NCBI GenBank assembly: GCA_028278005.1
Contig: JANQFD010000151.1
Location: forward strand, 1-7,784
Direction of reading: 5' to 3'
Source: Chlorobium sp.
Lineage (GTDB): Bacteria > Bacteroidota > Chlorobiia > Chlorobiales > Chlorobiaceae
Length of the DNA: 7,784 nt
The first letter of the stretch is position 1, and every line of letters begins with the position of its first letter. Below are positions 1 to 6,551 of this stretch, one piece after another. Position numbers and translations under genes: made by a program. The notes under the pieces are model-generated. The model had not been told where the DNA came from. It ran no database searches and was given only the letters and a program-made list of their open reading frames with translations.

Positions 1-13
1 AGCGGTGTCGAAT

Positions 14-101
14 GCCAAAGTGGCGGAATTGGTAGACGCGCTGGACTCAAAATCCAGTGGGTGTTTAACCCGTGTGGGTTCGAGTCCCACCTTTGGTACC
101 A
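14..101 (+). tRNA. tRNA-Leu (anticodon CAA)
   Basis: Decodes UUG leucine codons. The acceptor strands GCCAAAG (14-20) and CTTTGGT (91-97) pair, with a G-U at the first pair; the discriminator A is at 98 and CCA is encoded at 99-101. The anticodon stem CTGGA/TCCAG encloses the loop CTCAAAA, giving CAA at its centre. The T arm is GTGGG-TTCGAGT-CCCAC. A long variable arm (GGGTGTTTAACCC type) is present, as expected for a class II tRNA such as leucine. It lies only 26 nt before the HIT-family gene and is probably transcribed with it. Confidence 0.96.
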
Positions 102-127
102 CAATCCTGCAGCAAAAAACTTCCCGC

Positions 128-649
128 ATGGAAAAAATGTATTCGCCATGGAGAGAGGTTTACATGGAGTCCTTCAAGGACGAAAACCATCCTTTCCATC
201 CCGCAAAAGACATCTTTACCGACATACCTCCTGAAGAGGACGAGGAGCGGTATGTACTGCATCGTGCGAAAAAGAGTTTCATCATCATGAACCTTTTTCC
301 ATACAATTGCGGGCACCTGATGGTCATTCCTTTCAAGCAGACCCCTGAACTTTCCGAACTCGACGATGCAACCAAGCTGGAAATCATGCAGCTTACCGAT
401 ATTTGCATGGAAGCGCTGCGCAGGACAATTCATCCGCATGGCTTCAATTTCGGGGTCAACGTCGGCAAAGTTGCAGGAGGCAGCGTCGATTCACATATCC
501 ATTTTCATATCGTGCCCCGATGGGAAGGCGACACGAACTTCATGCCGGTCGTTGGAGAAACAAAAGTGTTGAGCAACGACATGCGACGGCTCTACAAGCA
601 ATTACGCGAGACAATACAGGACATAGCAGAGGAGAAAGCCGGGCAATAA
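128..649 (+). CDS. HIT-family nucleotide hydrolase/phosphorylase
   Basis: Member of the histidine triad superfamily, which acts on nucleoside phosphates such as AMP conjugates or Ap4A. The triad SHIHFHIV is at residues 122-129 (His123, 125, 127, with the middle His the expected nucleophile), followed by PRWEGDTNF, the context typical of the Ap4A-phosphorylase-like branch. The N-terminal MYSPWR (4-9) and the FPYNCGHLMVIP strand (57-68) also match this branch. Length is 173 aa. The start was chosen at ATG 128; ATG 137 is equally possible, because the SPWR motif must be retained and the frame further upstream runs through the tRNA. No clear Shine-Dalgarno precedes either. A better SD (GAGAGAGG) precedes ATG 164, but starting there would remove the conserved motif. 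The exact substrate cannot be told from sequence. The methyltransferase follows 6 nt downstream. Confidence 0.9.
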   Translation: MEKMYSPWREVYMESFKDENHPFHPAKDIFTDIPPEEDEERYVLHRAKKSFIIMNLFPYNCGHLMVIPFKQTPELSELDDATKLEIMQLTDICMEALRRTIHPHGFNFGVNVGKVAGGSVDSHIHFHIVPRWEGDTNFMPVVGETKVLSNDMRRLYKQLRETIQDIAEEKAGQ

Positions 650-655
650 GCAATT

Positions 656-1594
656 ATGGAACGGCCCGCAAGCCCCATAACCGGAAATACCCGCCCACAA
701 GCCTTCCTGAAGGTTTCAGACCGTCTGGCAGCCGCATCAGGCTGTAAAGAGTGGCAGTTGGTCAGAGATCCCGAATCCGGGCTGATTTATCTTTCTCCCC
801 GCCCGGCTGAAAAGGAGATCGGCGCCTGCTACCCCGAATCGTCTTACGATCCGCATCTTTCGGTTACACAGGCAAAAACCTTGCGGGACAAGTTTTATCT
901 TTCCTTCAGAAATCTTGTATTTGAAAAAAAAGCATCCCTTGTAAAGAAATGCGGCCCTCCCCTTTCCGCTTCCTCAAAAATCCTTGAGATCGGATGTTCC
1001 ACCGGCGAACTGCTCGAGACGCTTCGCCGAAAAAACGGCATCCCTGCTGAAAACTGTATCGGGTTCGAGAAAAACAACCGCTCGGCCTCGTATGCAAGCA
1101 ACACTTTCGGCCTTGCGGTCAACAACACCGACTTCTGTGACAGTTCGCCTGCAGATACGTTCGACCGCATCGTTTTCTGGCACACCCTCGAACATATTCA
1201 CCGGATCAACGAAACTCTCGACAAGGCATCAGAGTGCCTCGAAACAAACGGGGTTATGGTTATCGCCCTGCCGAACGCCGCAAGTTTCGACGCAACCCTT
1301 TACGGCAGACACTGGATTGCCTGGGACGCCCCCCGTCACCTTTACCACTTCACTCCGGCAACGCTCGGAAAACTGCTCAACCGGCACGGCCTGGAAATAA
1401 CCTCCGTGCGCCCCTTCATCCCGGACACCTTTTATAACTGTATCTACAGTGAAGAGAACATCAGGCGGGAAAAGGGCGGTTCAGATCTGCCACATCTTGT
1501 AAAGGGAATACTGCGGGGGATGCAAAGCACGCTTGCCGGAGCATGGAATAATGAGCTGTCTTCGACGTTGGTTTATACTGCAAGCCGGTCCTGA
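656..1594 (+). CDS. class I SAM-dependent methyltransferase
   Basis: A 312-aa protein with a Rossmann-type methyltransferase domain. SAM-binding motif I is ILEIGCSTG at residues 109-117; the acidic end of strand 2 is GFEKN (136-140); the FDRIVFWHTLEHI block (169-181) is the motif seen after strand 4; and ALPNAASF (204-211) follows. The segment RHWIAWDAPRHLYHFT (218-233) is typical of the Methyltransf_12/23-like enzymes often found with sugar or cell-envelope genes. The N-terminal part (GLIYLSPRP, then YPESSYDPH) resembles the region that follows a zinc-binding CxxC module in related proteins, but that cysteine cluster is missing here. It starts 6 nt after the HIT gene stop and is probably co-transcribed and translationally coupled, as no good SD is adjacent. 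The substrate is unknown. Confidence 0.85.
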   Translation: MERPASPITGNTRPQAFLKVSDRLAAASGCKEWQLVRDPESGLIYLSPRPAEKEIGACYPESSYDPHLSVTQAKTLRDKFYLSFRNLVFEKKASLVKKCGPPLSASSKILEIGCSTGELLETLRRKNGIPAENCIGFEKNNRSASYASNTFGLAVNNTDFCDSSPADTFDRIVFWHTLEHIHRINETLDKASECLETNGVMVIALPNAASFDATLYGRHWIAWDAPRHLYHFTPATLGKLLNRHGLEITSVRPFIPDTFYNCIYSEENIRREKGGSDLPHLVKGILRGMQSTLAGAWNNELSSTLVYTASRS

Positions 1595-1649
1595 CCTTAG
1601 CCCTGAAGACATTCTCTCTCCACTCAGCTATTACCAACCCGCCTCGACT

Positions 1650-1898
1650 TTAACCGTCATCACCTATCGCCTGAGGAGGGCAGTCCTCAAGCTGCTCACG
1701 GCAAAGATTGATCTCGTCATCGGTTTCCGGTTGCCTGGTGACATATGCAAAGCCCTCTTCATCCGATGCAAAAAAATCAGGTGCAACGACGTAGCAGATT
1801 GTACAAGCGGTACAGCCCTCACCGTCCGGATCTTCCGGATCGGTACAGTAAAAAGGCCCGCTAACATTTTGCGGATGCCTCATCTCTTTGTTTGCCAT
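1650..1898 (-). CDS. small 4Fe-4S (or 3Fe-4S) ferredoxin
   Basis: An 82-aa soluble electron carrier with a single cluster. Cys29, Cys32 and Cys35 form CxxCxxC followed by three residues and AP, and Cys73 sits in CPPQAIGDDG at the C-terminus. This is the one-cluster ferredoxin layout (C-x2-C-x2-C...CP). Cys66 matches the additional cysteine that some single-cluster ferredoxins carry. The N-terminal HPQNVSGPFY and the AYVTRQP segment match a family of ferredoxins in anaerobes. Compared with that family, the stretch before the first cluster cysteine seems longer and adds Cys18 (see findings). The ATG has a strong SD, GGAGAGGA. It converges with the methyltransferase, and the two stops are 55 nt apart. 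The redox partner is unknown. Confidence 0.88.
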   Translation of the reverse strand: MANKEMRHPQNVSGPFYCTDPEDPDGEGCTACTICYVVAPDFFASDEEGFAYVTRQPETDDEINLCREQLEDCPPQAIGDDG

Positions 1899-1901
1899 AA
1901 T

Positions 1902-1909
1902 TCCTCTCC
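1902..1909 (-). promoter_or_regulatory. ribosome binding site of the ferredoxin gene
   Basis: GGAGAGGA on the - strand lies 3 nt before the ATG at 1898 (the purine stretch begins further away, so effective spacing is about 5-8 nt). It fixes the start codon. Confidence 0.75.
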
Positions 1910-1920
1910 ACCTAAACGGG

Positions 1921-1948
1921 TTATTATCCCTCCTAATGTTAAAGTTAA
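1921..1948 (-). promoter_or_regulatory. possible promoter of the ferredoxin gene
   Basis: On the - strand, TTAACT (1943-1948) and TAATAA (1921-1926) are separated by 16 nt in an AT-rich stretch upstream of the ferredoxin ATG. They resemble weak -35 and -10 hexamers. This is only a pattern match; promoter rules in this lineage are not well known. Confidence 0.25.
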
Positions 1949-2060
1949 TAAACTCAAACTTTCGTTGAGCTCATCCTAATGCATCATGGGAAGGTCACAG
2001 ATCGTCACGATTGGGAAAACAATACTGGCTTATCTACACAATTGAAAAAGAGCGGCTCTA

Positions 2061-2210
2061 TGTAGTGCACCTCAATTAATTTGCTGCGCACCATGATTAC
2101 CTCGTTGATCGGTGCTCGAAATCCTCATGTACTTCGTGTACACTCCGGTTTCTGCGCTCCGTTCGCCTTGTACTCAAGGCGCTCGCGACAATTTATAGAG
2201 GTGCCCTGTA
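2061..2210. mobile_element. 142-bp MITE-like element with 4-bp target duplication
   Basis: The element proper is 2065-2206. Its ends form imperfect terminal inverted repeats: GTGCACCTCAATTAATT on the left, and GGGCACCTCTATAAATT as the reverse complement of the right end (2190-2206), 13 of 17 identical. It is flanked by TGTA at 2061-2064 and 2207-2210. It has no open frame that could be a transposase, so it is non-autonomous. It interrupts a toxin reading frame that rejoins exactly when the element and one TGTA are removed. Internal stem-loops are present: CGCCTTG/CAAGGCG with loop TACT (2164-2181), TGTAC/GTACA (2128-2142), and GCACC..GAT/ATC-GGTGC (2088-2115). The autonomous family that moves it is not known from the window. 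A 4-bp duplication fits several IS groups, including IS5-like ones. Confidence 0.78.
2164..2181. repeat. perfect hairpin inside the miniature element
   Basis: CGCCTTG and CAAGGCG form a 7-bp perfect stem with loop TACT, near the right end of the 142-bp element. There is no T tract, so it is not a terminator. It is probably part of the fold of the element. Confidence 0.6.
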
Positions 2211-2240
2211 AAGGTTATTGATATCAACCCACATGATTAC

Positions 2241-2246
2241 AGGAGA
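2241..2246 (+). promoter_or_regulatory. ribosome binding site of the antitoxin gene
   Basis: AGGAGA lies 7 nt before the ATG at 2254. It overlaps the last codons (Arg-Arg-Lys) of the toxin remnant, so in the intact module the antitoxin start lay within the toxin end. This decides the start against the longer frame open from 2218. Confidence 0.75.
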
Positions 2247-2253
2247 AAATGAC

Positions 2254-2514
2254 ATGAAAAATTACAGAAAAGCGAAGAAAACCGTAGAAGTATCTGTTGG
2301 CGAATCTGTTAGAATCATGCGGGAACTTCAGGAACTCAGCCAGTCAGAGCTTGCAAAGCTTACGGGAATACCCCAGTCTACCATTTCGGGAATTGAAAAC
2401 GACAGAATCAACATAGGTATAGAAAGGGCGAAAGTACTTGCAAGAGCGCTCAAATGCCACCCCGCGGTTCTTGTTTTTCCCGGATGGGAAATCAAAGATG
2501 CTGAGGCTGCATAA
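2254..2514 (+). CDS. XRE-family antitoxin (HigA-like), orphaned
   Basis: An 86-aa DNA-binding protein with a Cro/C1-type helix-turn-helix at residues about 17-70. The core SELAKLTGIPQSTISGIEND (31-50) covers both HTH helices. In intact modules such proteins neutralise a RelE/HigB-type toxin and repress their own promoter. Here the toxin gene directly upstream is broken by a miniature element, but this gene shows no stop, frameshift or missing HTH residue. The start at ATG 2254 is chosen because of the AGGAGA at 2241-2246 and because the toxin stop TGA lies at 2250-2252. The in-frame ATG at 2218 or 2233 would lie inside the toxin coding sequence. With the element inserted, its original promoter upstream of the toxin is now separated by 142 bp more DNA. 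It converges with the tolC-like gene. Confidence 0.85.
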   Translation: MKNYRKAKKTVEVSVGESVRIMRELQELSQSELAKLTGIPQSTISGIENDRINIGIERAKVLARALKCHPAVLVFPGWEIKDAEAA

Positions 2515-2527
2515 AAAAGCCGCCTCA
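2502..2527. terminator. possible stem-loop between convergent genes
   Basis: TGAGGCTGC (2502-2510) and GCCGCCTCA (2519-2527) form a 9-bp stem with one mismatch around the loop ATAAAAAA, spanning the antitoxin stop codon and lying just beyond the tolC-like stop. The A/T run is in the loop rather than after the stem, so it is not a canonical Rho-independent terminator. It may still stop or stabilise either transcript. Confidence 0.3.
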
Positions 2528-2529
2528 CC

Positions 2530-3924
2530 CTATAGCTCGTCCGAAGGGGTTACGGTTCTGCCGAGAGCCTTGTCACATTCGACGCGGGCGATGAGGTAAT
2601 CGTAAACAGCCTGGAGGTAATTGGTTTTTGCCTTGTTAAGCTGTAGTTCCGCATCGGCAAGTTCGAGCTGAGAGCCGATCCCTTCACGGAAGCGGAGCCT
2701 GGTGATTTCATAGCTCCGTTCAGCCGTACGTATTGTCCTCTGCTGAATCTCTATCCTTTCACGGGACTCTTCCAGATCGGACAGTTTCATCTCCACTTCT
2801 GCCCGTATGTCCGCCTTGCTGTCTTCAAACCTCGATATGGACTGCAAGCGGCCGAGTTTTGCCTGCTCTACCTGTGAACTTATCCGAAAACCGGCAAAAA
2901 TCGGAAGGGAAACCTGAAGACCCACCGAGGAGGTTACCGGCCAGTCGGTGTCCTTGATCGACACATTGTCGTCAAACTGGGTTTGTGCCTGTAACTGCCC
3001 CACAGCTGTAATCGCCGGAAAACCTTCGGCTCTTGCTGCATTGACATTCTGAGCTTCGGCATCTATCTGCAGTTCGAGCTGCCGGATTTCCGGCCTTGCA
3101 GAAAGAGCTTCTGCATATGCCGCCGATATATTGTCCGGATATTCTCCCTGAAGGTACACAAGGGAATCGGCCAGCATAATCTTATCTCCCGGATCCAGAC
3201 CGATGCTGTTCTTGAGCTGTGTTCTGGCTACCAGTGCGTTATTTACAGCCTGTATGATATCCGGCTTTATGTTCTCGACAGAAAGGAAAGCTTTGAGTGT
3301 ATCGATATCCGCAGCCACTCCCTCCTGGAAAAGAGCCCGGCTGTCGCGCAGCGCTGTTTCCCACCGTGCTTTGCTTTGTTCCAGTATCGCAACCTGTTCA
3401 TCGGCAATCAGGACGTTGTAGTAAGCTTTTTTAATGGTGCTGATTACCTCCGCCTTTTTCTGACGATAGGTTTCCTCGCTTATCTTCTTTACCATGGAAG
3501 ACGCCCGGATTCCTGCTACGGCCTTAAGATTGAATACCGCCTGGCTGAGTGAGAGGGATGCAACCATTGCATTCTCCTGACTGATTTCAAGAGGGGTCAA
3601 ACGGGCAGGATCACTGCCGGCAATATCAGGAAAGTAAATAACCGCCGGCTCCAGGGTTCTCGTATAGTCGAATCCGGCATCGAGCTGGGGAAGCACTCCA
3701 GCCCATGCTTCACGCACCTTTTGACGTGCAATATCACGATCAAGCCGTGCAATCTCCAGATCACGGTTTCGATCAAGTCCTGTTGCAACAGCCTTATCGA
3801 GTGAAAGCTTCAGGCGGTCATGCGCCGCATCCTCAATTCCCTCGTCAGCAGCAAACAGTTGAGAAGACAGGAGGACGACAATCGCAACAAACGGATACAA
3901 TACATATTCCTTGACAGTTCGCAT
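2530..3924 (-). CDS. tolC: TolC-family outer membrane efflux protein
   Basis: Outer membrane channel of a type I secretion or RND-type efflux system, expected to be a trimer of beta-barrel plus periplasmic helices. The start chosen is ATG 3924 (464 aa), because a signal peptide follows at once: basic residues at the N-terminus, a hydrophobic core at about 9-23 and a likely cut after LFA (23-25). The frame stays open to 4008, but that extension overlaps the end of rarA and would bury the signal. Two outer-membrane-efflux repeats are visible. The first opens with LSLDKAVATGLDRNRDLEIA and has AGVLPQLDAGFDYTR. The second shows ALSARPEIRQLELQIDAE, then LPIFAGFR with a following coiled-coil stretch. 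No membrane-fusion or pump gene is adjacent in the window, so its partner must be encoded elsewhere. The gene symbol is by family only. Confidence 0.85.
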   Translation of the reverse strand: MRTVKEYVLYPFVAIVVLLSSQLFAADEGIEDAAHDRLKLSLDKAVATGLDRNRDLEIARLDRDIARQKVREAWAGVLPQLDAGFDYTRTLEPAVIYFPDIAGSDPARLTPLEISQENAMVASLSLSQAVFNLKAVAGIRASSMVKKISEETYRQKKAEVISTIKKAYYNVLIADEQVAILEQSKARWETALRDSRALFQEGVAADIDTLKAFLSVENIKPDIIQAVNNALVARTQLKNSIGLDPGDKIMLADSLVYLQGEYPDNISAAYAEALSARPEIRQLELQIDAEAQNVNAARAEGFPAITAVGQLQAQTQFDDNVSIKDTDWPVTSSVGLQVSLPIFAGFRISSQVEQAKLGRLQSISRFEDSKADIRAEVEMKLSDLEESRERIEIQQRTIRTAERSYEITRLRFREGIGSQLELADAELQLNKAKTNYLQAVYDYLIARVECDKALGRTVTPSDEL

Positions 3925-3989
3925 ATGTTCGTTAAGAGATGAATGCTTTCGTGAAATCCAGCAAAATATACCCCAAATAGTACGAACCT

Positions 3990-5327
3990 TCAATACCTCC
4001 CCTTCCAAAGCTTTTCAAGTCGCTCCCTGATCCGTTTTTCTCTGCCTTCATCGGTTGGCCTGTAAAAAACCGGGTCAAATCCTTCAGGCATGTATTTCTC
4101 CCTGATGAAATGTTCAGGGTAATCATGAGGATATTTGTAACCCTTGCCGTACCCGGCATTTTTCATGAATTTTGTCGGAGCGTTCCGCAGGTGCATCGGC
4201 ACGGAAACATCCTGATGCTCTGCGGCATAACGCTGTGCCTCATGTATCGCGCGGTAGCTTGCATTGGATTTCGGACACCCGGCCAGATAGGTCACTCCCT
4301 GCGCCAGGTTGATTCTCGCTTCGGGCAACCCTATCACTTCAACCGCATGGAAAACCGAAACCGCAAGTGTAACCGCATAAGGATCGGCGTTTCCGACATC
4401 CTCACTGGCGAAAATCACCATTCTGCGAGCTATGAACTTCGGATCCTCACCACCTTCCAGCATCCTCGCAAGCCAGAACAGGGACGCATCAGGGTCGGAT
4501 CCCCTCAGGGATTTGATAAAAGCCGATATGATATCGTAATGCGACTCCCCTTTTTTGTCATAGACAGGGATTTTTTTCTGCAGTGCGCTTTCAAGCAGGC
4601 TTCTTGAAATATGGACGGGAAGCTTCGATGTTTCGGTCATGGAAAGAGCAGCCTCGACAGCATTCAGCGCTTTTCGGGCATCTCCCCCCGCAAAGTGGAG
4701 AAGAAAATCCCAGTCATCGATAACGATCCGGAGGGGTGCAACAGACGGGTCGTTTGCAAGTGCCCGCCTGACAACAGCTTCTATGTCTTTGTCCTGAAGA
4801 GGGTCGAGTATGTAGACCTGCATGCGGCTCATCAGAGCTGCGTTCACCTCGAAAGAAGGGTTTTCGGTCGTCGCTCCGATCAGCACAACAACCCCCTGTT
4901 CGATCGCGTGCAGGAGCGAATCCTGTTGCGCCTTGTTGAAACGGTGGATCTCGTCTATAAACAGGAGCGTCTGGCGATTTTCCATGCGTTGTGCCGATGC
5001 AGCAAGGTCGAGCGCCCTGCGCACGTCCTTTACACCTGCGTCAACAGCCGTGAGAGAATCAAAACGAAAATCAAGTGAGTGTGCACATATTTCAGCAAGA
5101 GTTGTTTTGCCCGAGCCCGGCGGCCCCCAGAATATCATGGAAGGAAGGCGCCCCTGGGCAATAAACTTCCTCAGAGGCCCTTCTGCGCCGATAAGGTGCT
5201 CCTGACCAAACATTTCATCAATGCTGACCGGTCGCGCCCTTTCGGCAAGGGGCCGGAAACGCGATTCAGGCTTACCTCCCGACTCTAAACCGAAAAGATC
5301 CTCCTGATTCTTTTTGTCTGCACACAT
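3990..5327 (-). CDS. rarA: replication-associated recombination protein A (AAA+ ATPase)
   Basis: RarA/MgsA acts at stalled or gapped replication forks as a clamp-loader-like AAA+ ATPase in the cytosol. It is 445 aa, the usual length. PLAERARPVSIDEMFGQEHLIG (26-47) is the family's N-terminal box. Walker A GPPGSGKTT is at 68-76 (Lys74), Walker B LLFIDEIHRF at 121-130 (Asp125, Glu126), sensor 1 GATTENPSF at 151-159, and the arginine finger in ALMSRMQ at Arg168. The C-terminal part contains the conserved block ARRMVIFASEDVGNADPYA and then the tetramerisation domain, ending with PEHFIREKYMPEGFDPVFYRPTDEG-type sequence. The ATG overlaps the ribE stop (TGATG), so translation is likely coupled to ribE. 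Confidence 0.96.
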   Translation of the reverse strand: MCADKKNQEDLFGLESGGKPESRFRPLAERARPVSIDEMFGQEHLIGAEGPLRKFIAQGRLPSMIFWGPPGSGKTTLAEICAHSLDFRFDSLTAVDAGVKDVRRALDLAASAQRMENRQTLLFIDEIHRFNKAQQDSLLHAIEQGVVVLIGATTENPSFEVNAALMSRMQVYILDPLQDKDIEAVVRRALANDPSVAPLRIVIDDWDFLLHFAGGDARKALNAVEAALSMTETSKLPVHISRSLLESALQKKIPVYDKKGESHYDIISAFIKSLRGSDPDASLFWLARMLEGGEDPKFIARRMVIFASEDVGNADPYAVTLAVSVFHAVEVIGLPEARINLAQGVTYLAGCPKSNASYRAIHEAQRYAAEHQDVSVPMHLRNAPTKFMKNAGYGKGYKYPHDYPEHFIREKYMPEGFDPVFYRPTDEGREKRIRERLEKLWKGRY

Positions 5328-5983
5328 CAGTATCCCAGACCGGTTAACCAGTCTTCACTGATTTTCCCGGAGCTTTTCCCCGAATTATTCAGAAGTTCCT
5401 GCTGCCGTGCGATATATTTACCGAGAATGTCAAATTCGAGATTTACCCGGCTGCCTTCCTTGAGGTTCTCAATGGTGGTATTCTCGAATGTGTACGGTAT
5501 AATCGCAACCGTAAAACCGTTTTCATCGACATTTGCCACCGTAAGGCTGACACCGTCGATCGCAATGGAACCGACCCGCACAATGAAAGGTTGAAATGCT
5601 TCAGGAAAGCTGATCTGTACTTCCCTGCTCCCCCCCAGTTCATACACACCCTGAACCTTGCCGACGCAGTCGACATGCCCCTGGACAAAATGGCCGCCAA
5701 GCCTGTCCGAAGGTCGCAGTGCCCTTTCGAGATTAACCGCCGTACCCGGAACAAAAGAACCAAGTGTGGTTTTTTTCAGGGTTTCCTCTATGGTATCGAC
5801 ATCGAATGTGTTGTCTCCGAGAGCCACAACCGTCTGGCAGGCTCCGTTGATCGCCACGCTCTCATCGATTGCCAGGTCATCGAACTCCAGTACGTTCTTG
5901 TAACGCACCGTCATGCGAAGGTTGGTTCCCTCTTTTCGGATTCCAGCTATCGATCCGATATCTTTGACAATCCCGGTAAACAT
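5327..5983 (-). CDS. ribE: riboflavin synthase, alpha subunit
   Basis: Last step of riboflavin synthesis: two molecules of 6,7-dimethyl-8-ribityllumazine are converted to riboflavin and the pyrimidine dione. It is 218 aa and contains two tandem lumazine-binding barrels. The first opens with MFTGIVKDIGSI and contains SVAINGACQTVV (about 43-54). The second starts with GGHFVQGHVD (about 96-105) and contains SIAIDGVSLTVANVDENGF, then PYTFENTT, where the duplicated motifs repeat. The C-terminal helix (FDILGKYIARQQELL) matches the trimerisation helix. It starts 6 nt after the tpx stop and its stop overlaps the rarA start. No other rib genes are in the window. The symbol follows the Bacillus convention; the E. 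coli gene is called ribC. Confidence 0.95.
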   Translation of the reverse strand: MFTGIVKDIGSIAGIRKEGTNLRMTVRYKNVLEFDDLAIDESVAINGACQTVVALGDNTFDVDTIEETLKKTTLGSFVPGTAVNLERALRPSDRLGGHFVQGHVDCVGKVQGVYELGGSREVQISFPEAFQPFIVRVGSIAIDGVSLTVANVDENGFTVAIIPYTFENTTIENLKEGSRVNLEFDILGKYIARQQELLNNSGKSSGKISEDWLTGLGY

Positions 5984-5989
5984 GCGGTA

Positions 5990-6490
5990 TTACACCATCG
6001 CCTTCAAAGCGGCTTCGTAGTCCGGCTCCTGGGTTATTTCAGGAACCTGTTCGGCATAAATAACTTTCCCCTCGTTATCAACAATAACCACGGCACGGGA
6101 CAGGATTCCTTTCAGCGGGCCGTCAGTCATGGTAACCCCGTAATCGTTACCGAATTCCGGCGAACGGAACACGGACAATGAAACGACATTGTCAATACCT
6201 TCCACTTCGCAAAAGCGCTTGTGCGCAAAAGGCAGGTCTGCAGAGATGCAGAGTACCACGGTATCCGGAATGCTCGATGCTTCAAGATTGAAACGCCTTA
6301 CGGAAGCCGCACAGACAGGAGTATCGAGGCTCGGGAAAATGTTCAGCACGATCCGTTTTCCGGCAAAATCCGCCATGTTGGCCTCGGACAGGTCTTTATT
6401 TACGAGGGTGAACGATGGTGCGGCTGTACCTACTCCCGGCAGCTCGCCCGCAGTTGTGACAGGGTTTCCCTTCAGTGTAATCTGGGCCAT
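5990..6490 (-). CDS. tpx: thiol peroxidase, atypical 2-Cys peroxiredoxin
   Basis: Reduces hydrogen peroxide and alkyl hydroperoxides with thioredoxin as electron donor. It is 166 aa, the usual length. The peroxidatic Cys60 sits in PSLDTPVCAASVRRFN with Thr57, the resolving Cys94 is in FAHKRFCEVEGI, and Arg132 in LSRAVVIVD completes the active site. The N-terminal block (KGNPVTTAGELPGVGTAAP) and DYGVTMTDGPLKGILSRAV are characteristic of Tpx rather than of BCP or AhpC. It is the first gene of the probable tpx-ribE-rarA-tolC unit. The ATG has an SD AAGGA 7 nt upstream. Confidence 0.96.
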   Translation of the reverse strand: MAQITLKGNPVTTAGELPGVGTAAPSFTLVNKDLSEANMADFAGKRIVLNIFPSLDTPVCAASVRRFNLEASSIPDTVVLCISADLPFAHKRFCEVEGIDNVVSLSVFRSPEFGNDYGVTMTDGPLKGILSRAVVIVDNEGKVIYAEQVPEITQEPDYEAALKAMV

Positions 6491-6497
6491 ATTTTTT

Positions 6498-6502
6498 TCC
6501 TT
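6498..6502 (-). promoter_or_regulatory. ribosome binding site of tpx
   Basis: AAGGA on the - strand, 7 nt before the tpx ATG at 6490. Confidence 0.6.
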
Positions 6503-6551
6503 GTTTTAACTTCAAAAGATTGCATTCAATACAGTGAACCGTAAAGGATTC

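Larger units (their letters stand above)
1936..2252 (+). pseudogene. RelE/HigB-like toxin, interrupted by a miniature element
   Basis: Remnant of a type II toxin, a ribosome-dependent mRNA endonuclease in the intact RelE/HigB families. Reading from 1969 gives SWEGHRSSRLGKQYWLIYTI and then EKERLYV up to 2064. The frame resumes after the inserted element at 2211 as KVIDINPHDYRRK, with stop TGA 2250-2252. RSSRLGKQYrxIY followed by NPHDYRR is the C-terminal signature of this toxin family. Removing 2065-2210 (the element plus one TGTA) joins the halves in frame. Without removal, translation ends at TAA 2077-2079 inside the element. The N-terminal half is not recognisable: an in-frame TGA sits at 1966-1968, and the possible ATG at 1936 yields only ten codons before it. 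The usually conserved Arg of QYR is Trp here (TGG 2026-2028). The antitoxin ATG follows the stop by one base, as in toxin-first higBA-type modules. Confidence 0.8.

Noticed and set aside
5..127. N-terminal extension of the HIT protein
   Set aside because: This stretch is the tRNA-Leu read as protein; the conserved SPWR start of the family begins after it.
1533..1979. 148-aa + strand frame
   Set aside because: It runs antisense through the ferredoxin and over the end of the methyltransferase, and has no recognisable domain.
3925..4008. 28-residue N-terminal extension of the TolC-like protein
   Set aside because: It overlaps the end of rarA and would place the signal peptide internally; ATG 3924 gives a normal signal peptide.
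4110..5205. Several 120-165-aa + strand frames
   Set aside because: They are shadows of rarA on the other strand, whose motifs are complete and in order.
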